64,000 nucleotides of DNA from Siphonodentalium dalli (lineage: Eukaryota; Mollusca; Scaphopoda; Gadilida; Siphonodentaliidae). Of the stretch, positions 59,239 through 64,000 are shown piece by piece. Position 1 is the stretch's first letter; each line of letters starts with the position of its first letter. Below the pieces are notes generated by a model. It saw only the letters and a list, made by a program, of their open reading frames with translations, ran no database searches and was not told the DNA's origin. The translations under genes and the position numbers were made by a program. Where the stretch lies: assembly GCA_032622095.1 (NCBI GenBank), contig CP136069.1, positions 125,013,450-125,077,449 of the forward strand, given 5' to 3'.

Positions 59239-59958
59239 GTGGCACCTTCTCTTGCATTCTCCATTAACTTGGAGACTCCGCTGGAGTTGGTTGGTGGACA
59301 TGCCTCCTCCCTCAGGGTCGCGGCGTCCATAGCCCCCACAGAGAAGGGCAGCGATGGTGGTCCAAGCGCAGCTACCCTTGGTCCTGCCTCCGGTTCCGCC
59401 GGGTTCGTTCCGTCGCTGCACCAGCCGGCCACTTGCTACAGCTACCACATCAGTGGTCCGTTTAGCTGGCAAGCCCCGGTGCCCTCGGCACATTGCCTGC
59501 CTATGCAGTTCAATGTGTCAACTGCCACTGCTTCCACTCCAGGGGATTTGACCGCACGGGTTCTGACCTGTCCTCCATTCGTCAAAGTCTTTTCCGGCAT
59601 CCGTCCCTCCCGGTTTTGGGTGGGTATGTATCCCTATTATTCACCTGTGTTCTTTCCTCCACCAGTGTGGCCTTGCTTCGTGCAGTTTCTGGCCTCTTTT
59701 GGGCTCCTAGGCCAGAACTTAGACTTAGTTTCCTTTCCGAGGCTTTGGAATTTTTGCCTCATCAAACATGGTGACCTGGTCGGGATACTTGCCCCTTTCC
59801 CCCCATCTCTGGACGGACGGTGCTGTTCAGAGACGAGGACGTGCTGTCGCAACATCCCCTGGATTTGGCAGCGTTTGATGCGTGTCCGAGTTCGCCATGC
59901 CCATCCGAGAGTGCCTTCCATGAGGGTCATTTCGGATGGGTCAGTCCTTCGGTCTTAG
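59239..59958 (+). pseudogene. GC-rich open segment, origin unknown
   Basis: A 239-codon ATG-started frame in a block that is much more GC-rich than its surroundings. The product is rich in P, S, A and G with no recognised domain. Part of the block (59493-59774) reads as an alternative 93-codon frame with a more protein-like LLRAVSGLFWAPRPELRLSF segment, which suggests a decayed coding region with a frame shift. A retrotransposon gag remnant is one guess; I cannot confirm it. It directly abuts the hAT-type element. Confidence 0.25.
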
Positions 59959-59991
59959 GATAACACTTGCGCACAATTTTGCATGCATTGA

Positions 59992-60170
59992 GTGAAATTT
60001 CATTGAAATAACAGTAAAAAATTTAGTCAAAATTCAGTGAAATTTCACCAAAATTTCAGTGAAATTTCACCAAAATTTCAGTGAAATTTCACCAAAATAA
60101 CAGTAAAATATTTAATCAAAATTTCTCCAATTTTTTACTGAAATTTTACCAAAATAACACTATTAAACAG
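59992..60170. repeat. TTCAGTGAAATTTCACCAAAA minisatellite
   Basis: Units of about 23 bp (TTCAGTGAAATTTCACCAAA) are repeated, then degenerate into AACAGTAAAATATTTA variants. GTGAAATTTCAC is itself palindromic. Confidence 0.75.
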
Positions 60171-60478
60171 TAAAATGGTTCCATCATTTCTTGTACTATA
60201 CTGTTCTGTATCGCATGTCAAATTTTCAACCCTATATAGAGCTGAGATATCCAGTTCGATTTTACTGTATGACGTCGATCTTTGTATATGCTGGCCCGCA
60301 TTGGTCAGTGAGATGGAACAAGGATATATGAAATGTAAATATATTTATTATTTATTGACTGTCCAAACATTGAGTCAAGTCTAAAGTTTGATGTCCTCAC
60401 ACACAAAGAATCTATGTGCACAACTGTACGTGCTACAGTGATCTTGCAAAACCTTGCTTCCGCGCGATCCGTAATTTG

Positions 60479-61188
60479 TTAGCTTATTGCAAATAACACA
60501 TATTCACTTTCCAGAAACGGCAACTTTTTCAAAAAATCACTGAGAATGTAATCTTTTTCTTTACCATCTTTATGACGAATTTTGACCGGCTTTTGAAACC
60601 AGGCAAATGAAAATTTATTCTTAACTCCAACGTCGTCGTATCGATCGCCTTCTTTCACAATTGAATTCATAACAATCACTTTTAAAACTTCTAATTTCTT
60701 TTGAAAGAGATCGCGAACCGTGAAACTCTTTTGTTCAAAACAAAAGAATGATCGCGGCAAAAAATATCCCGAAGTCCGTCGAGTCAACGAATATCATTGG
60801 CATGATGTCGAGCGTCGACACCAAAGGAAGCGAATCGAGCCAATGAGAAGCTACGTATTAAACCGGCATGGTGGAACCGGTGTTGCCGAAAAAAACAACC
60901 GGTGTCGCTTTGAATGACCGGACAATTTATGTCGGCCGACTGAGATCGTCGCGAATAAAAAAAACATGCCCTTTGAAGTTTTGTATTTGAATAGACACAT
61001 CGCGGCTTTTCACATTTCACACATAATATAACATCACAAACTTTGTTGGCACAGAGTAATTTTCTGTTCACAGTGTCTTTCTTAGAACAGTCAGCTATTA
61101 TTAGTGATGAGGGACGCTCTGAATCAGGTGTTTCTTTACCGTACAGTACAAGGCCCGTGGTTTTTTCAAAACCACGCGTGGCCAACAT
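60479..61188 (-). pseudogene. Frameshifted leftward gene remnant with a Cys-rich motif
   Basis: Reading left from an ATG at 61188, a frame runs to a stop at 60784. It contains a cysteine cluster CDVILCVKCEKPRCVYS. A second frame, open from about 60793 to its stop at 60479, begins only a few bases before that stop. It continues with Lys-rich, protein-like sequence (FQKPVKIRHKDGKEKDYILS). The near-exact hand-over suggests one gene of roughly 235 codons broken by a single frameshift. The family is not recognised; a zinc-binding protein of a mobile element is possible. No poly(A) signal or intron was assigned. Confidence 0.4.
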
Positions 61189-61701
61189 TTTAACACGAAA
61201 AAAACACGGAAAAATCGCGCGTGGTCTTAGCGTGGTCAACTTCAGAAAAATGGCCAGCGTGTTCAAAAACGGTTTGAACACGGCGTGTACATGCCGTGGT
61301 CACCCGAGTTCACGCCGCGGTCATCCGTGTTGATGTCGTGTTCTTAGCGTGATCAATTACGGCAAAATGGCCAGCGTGTTCAAAAACGGTCTGAACACGG
61401 CGTGTACATGCCGTGGTCATCTGAGTGCACGCCGTGGTCATCCGTGTTGAAGTCGTGTTCATGCCGTGTTAATAGCGTGGTCAGCCGTGTTTACGGCGTG
61501 GTCTGCACCCCAATGCAGAGCGGCACCTACTCTTTTCAGGGACAGTGCGGGAGGTGTGAATAATCCGCGACATCAAAGAGTTGCCGCAGTATTACTTGCG
61601 GTAGGATTTTTTTCGGGTATATTTGGCCCGGATTGACTTCGTCAGTGAATAAAGAATTGTCAGATAAAATCTTTTATAATAAAAAACAATTTCATAAATT
61701 G

Positions 61702-61744
<43 letters not shown>

Positions 61745-62480
61745 TATTTGTTTATCTGTGTCTATGGCCTTTATATCCGTGTCATGTTTTGTTGTCGCAT
61801 TTTATTTTAGTTGGCATTAATATTTTCTTGTGTTTGTTCATATTACATGTACGCAAATGGTTTCGGTAGTTTGTGCGGCGATATCGTGTTCTAACAAATG
61901 GCAGAAAAATTGGATATAACATTACAAAAATTCATAAGTTAAAGACATATTATGCACTCTGAGTGTACTCCGTGGTCATCCGTGTTGAAGTCGTGTTCAT
62001 GCCGTGGTCATCCGTGTTAATAGCGTGGTCAGCAGTGTTTACCCCGTGGTCTGCATCCCATTGCAGAGAGGCACCTACTCTTTTCAGGGACAGAGCGGGA
62101 GGTGTGAATACTCCGCGACATCAAAGAGTTGCCGCAGGATTACTTGCGGTAGGCTTTTTTAGGGTATATTTGGCCCGGATTTATTTCGTCAATGAATAAA
62201 GAATTGTCAGATAAAATCTTTTATAATAAAAAACAATTTCATATATTGAAGTATATATGCATATTTGTTTATCTGTGTCTATGGCCTTTATATCCGTGTC
62301 ATGTTTTGTTGTCGCATTTTATTTTAGTTTTGGCATTACTATTTTCTTGTGTTTGTTCATATTACATGTACGCAAATGGTTTCGGTAGTTTGTGCGGCGA
62401 TATCGTGTTCTAACAAACGGCTGAAAAATTGGATATAACATTACAAAAGTTCATAAGTTAAAGACATATAATGCACTTGT
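61163..62480. repeat. CGTG-rich repeat with a 548-bp tandem duplication
   Basis: Phrases such as GCGTGTTCAAAAACGG, GAACACGGCGTGTACATGCC and CGTGGTCATCCGTGTTGA recur through 61163-61505. A segment of about 548 bp (61424-61968) is repeated at 61969-62480, sharing GGCACCTACTCTTTTCAGGG and AGAATTGTCAGATAAAATCT. The first copy carries a (TA)n microsatellite (61704-61741) that is missing from the second. Confidence 0.7.
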
Positions 62481-62834
62481 TCGGGCGCGTGAAATTGTTT
62501 AGTTAGTATGCAGGCGCTATGCCAACTCGGGGAATGTAGAATTCTACTAACATTGCCAAAAATCTCAAACAAATCGTCGTACCACATCATAAAAAACATC
62601 GTCGGAACTACGCTCAATTGTAAAAATGTACTTCCCGATTCGGGAGGCAACTATCGGCGGTAAATTAACACAAACGATTTCGCCATCGGGGGGTCACTGT
62701 ATTTAATGAATATATATGAATTACGGTGTGTTTTGTCAATTTGGATATAATATTTGTAAAAATAACTACTTTCAGCAAGATTATTCTACATTTCTATTTG
62801 ATCAGCCTACCAGAGTGTTTCACATCACTTTAAA
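62459..62834. repeat. Dispersed repeat family, copy C
   Basis: Related to 45085-45463 and 50348-50719. The end of the first 548-bp duplicate (61941-61960) carries its truncated first bases. Confidence 0.6.
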
Positions 62835-64000
62835 ATTTCGAATTTAATGTTCAAAACGTAACTAAAGTTTTAAATTTTAATTTAATGTTCAATATTCTCA
62901 TTATAATATTTGGACTCCATACATGTATATCAAATAGTAAACGGTTACATGTACACAGAACAATTGACCCGAGAATTGGGCAAATACAAACCGCAAACAT
63001 GTTACTTTATTAATTTTAGATATTGAGCATCTCAGATGAGTTTCTATTTTATATGGAATTTATCAACCAAGTTTACTAAATTCGATTTGAACCGATTTTT
63101 ACCGAGGCTCAAATAAAATTTTGTGGACGAGGTTGATAAATTACGTATAAAATAGATCGAGTGCGAGATACCTTTTATCACATGATCAAATAAACGCAAA
63201 ATATTCATCGAAAACAACAATAATAAACTGCAGCGATCGCACGTCATTTAAAGAATGGTGTGATGTCATCACACGCACTGATATTACACGTGTGTCTTAT
63301 CGATAATTACTAAACTGGTTTTATGGGCTAATTATGTGATAAATTGTGACATTAGCTGTACGTGGCATATCCATATTCATAGTAATAACAAATTAATTGT
63401 TGTTGATGACTGTAAAAAATGTTATTCAAATAAACATCAAATGTTTTATTCAGTTTGTTGTCATTATGACATCCCACTCTACATAACAGTTCCAATGCAC
63501 CCATGTTGGCGAGATATTTCAGTAATATATATTTCACACGGATTCATTAAAAAAATTACGTTAAGGTACAAATGTCTGGTAATTTTCTTTTATAAACGCC
63601 GATTACGCGCGCACTGACCAGCTTGTGTAAATGTGTCTCTCATAACCCACATCTACTTCTCACCTACCCTAAATCGAGCGGGAGTACGTGTTTCGCATAG
63701 AATATAATGTTTCAATAATATTGCAAGTAAAATGAGTCTGATTCATTTGATGCGTACAATAACATCAATTCGATCACATAATCAATCTTAAATAATTCCG
63801 TCATTTGATATTATGGAATTATTCGTGAATTGACATCACAGATAATATTCGTGTCGTCGAGGATTGATATATTGGAAACAGACAGTTAAAACCCGAGTGT
63901 TTATAAGGAACTTCCTGATAATATTTTGCGTGTGGTACAGTAAAACAAAAACTGTCTTGTAAATAAAACGAGAAAAATAAAACAATGAACTACCGGTAAA
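62835..64000. other. No gene seen
   Basis: AT-rich sequence to the window end. A 93-codon frame at 63336-63617 has no recognisable domain and is not supported. Confidence 0.4.

Overview
The window looks like invertebrate, most likely molluscan (bivalve-like), nuclear DNA. It is AT-rich, intron-rich and full of short palindromic DNA transposons. It carries repeat families with GTCCGTCTGTCCGTC and AGCTCACCTGAG signatures that I associate with mollusc genomes. No bacterial operon, rRNA, CRISPR array or convincing tRNA was seen.

Left end (1 to about 7.8 kb): a compact, virus-like block. A leftward Ser/Thr/Pro-rich protein with four PxDLS-like motifs (1-586, cut by the window edge) shares a 146-bp divergent promoter (CACGTG, CCAAT, TATA) with a rightward BIR-RING protein (733-1368). 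Next come ETS/AP-1 repeats and an intronless gene for two PC4-like domains (2144-2647). Two precise tandem arrays follow (161-bp period, then 68-bp period), then a 250-bp A-tract, a terminal-exon-like ORF (5356-5562), and a second ETS/AP-1/CRE/GC-box cluster upstream of a short ORF (7600). The best reading is a fragment of an endogenised, or possibly resident, large DNA virus or virus-derived element. The family cannot be named from this sequence.

Middle-left (7.7-20.2 kb): a block of about 6.1 kb present twice in direct orientation (7695 to about 13.77 kb; 14069 to about 20.17 kb). The two copies differ by few substitutions and by poly-G length. Each contains an 876-bp element with about 75-bp inverted repeats, a hairpin element and a 25-27 bp minisatellite. 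An older inverted fragment of the 876-bp element lies at 22.0-22.3 kb. From 20.2 to 32.5 kb there are only transposons, foldbacks and satellite-like repeats.

Middle-right (32.8-57.2 kb): one real host gene on the + strand, an MFSD1-type major facilitator transporter. Eleven exons have consistent phases and splice sites and give about 433 codons covering TM1 to TM12. The N-terminal and C-terminal exons were not found. Its introns are packed with mobile DNA: a GAATGAGGTCCCCAGAGGG palindromic MITE in many copies, TTAA-flanked piggyBac-type MITEs lying strikingly close to splice sites, two hAT-type elements with 8-bp target duplications, a mariner-type MITE and several satellite-like arrays.

Right end (57.2-64 kb): a third hAT-type element, a GC-rich open segment, a minisatellite, a frameshifted leftward Cys-motif gene remnant (60.5-61.2 kb), a duplicated CGTG-rich repeat, and AT-rich sequence without recognised features.
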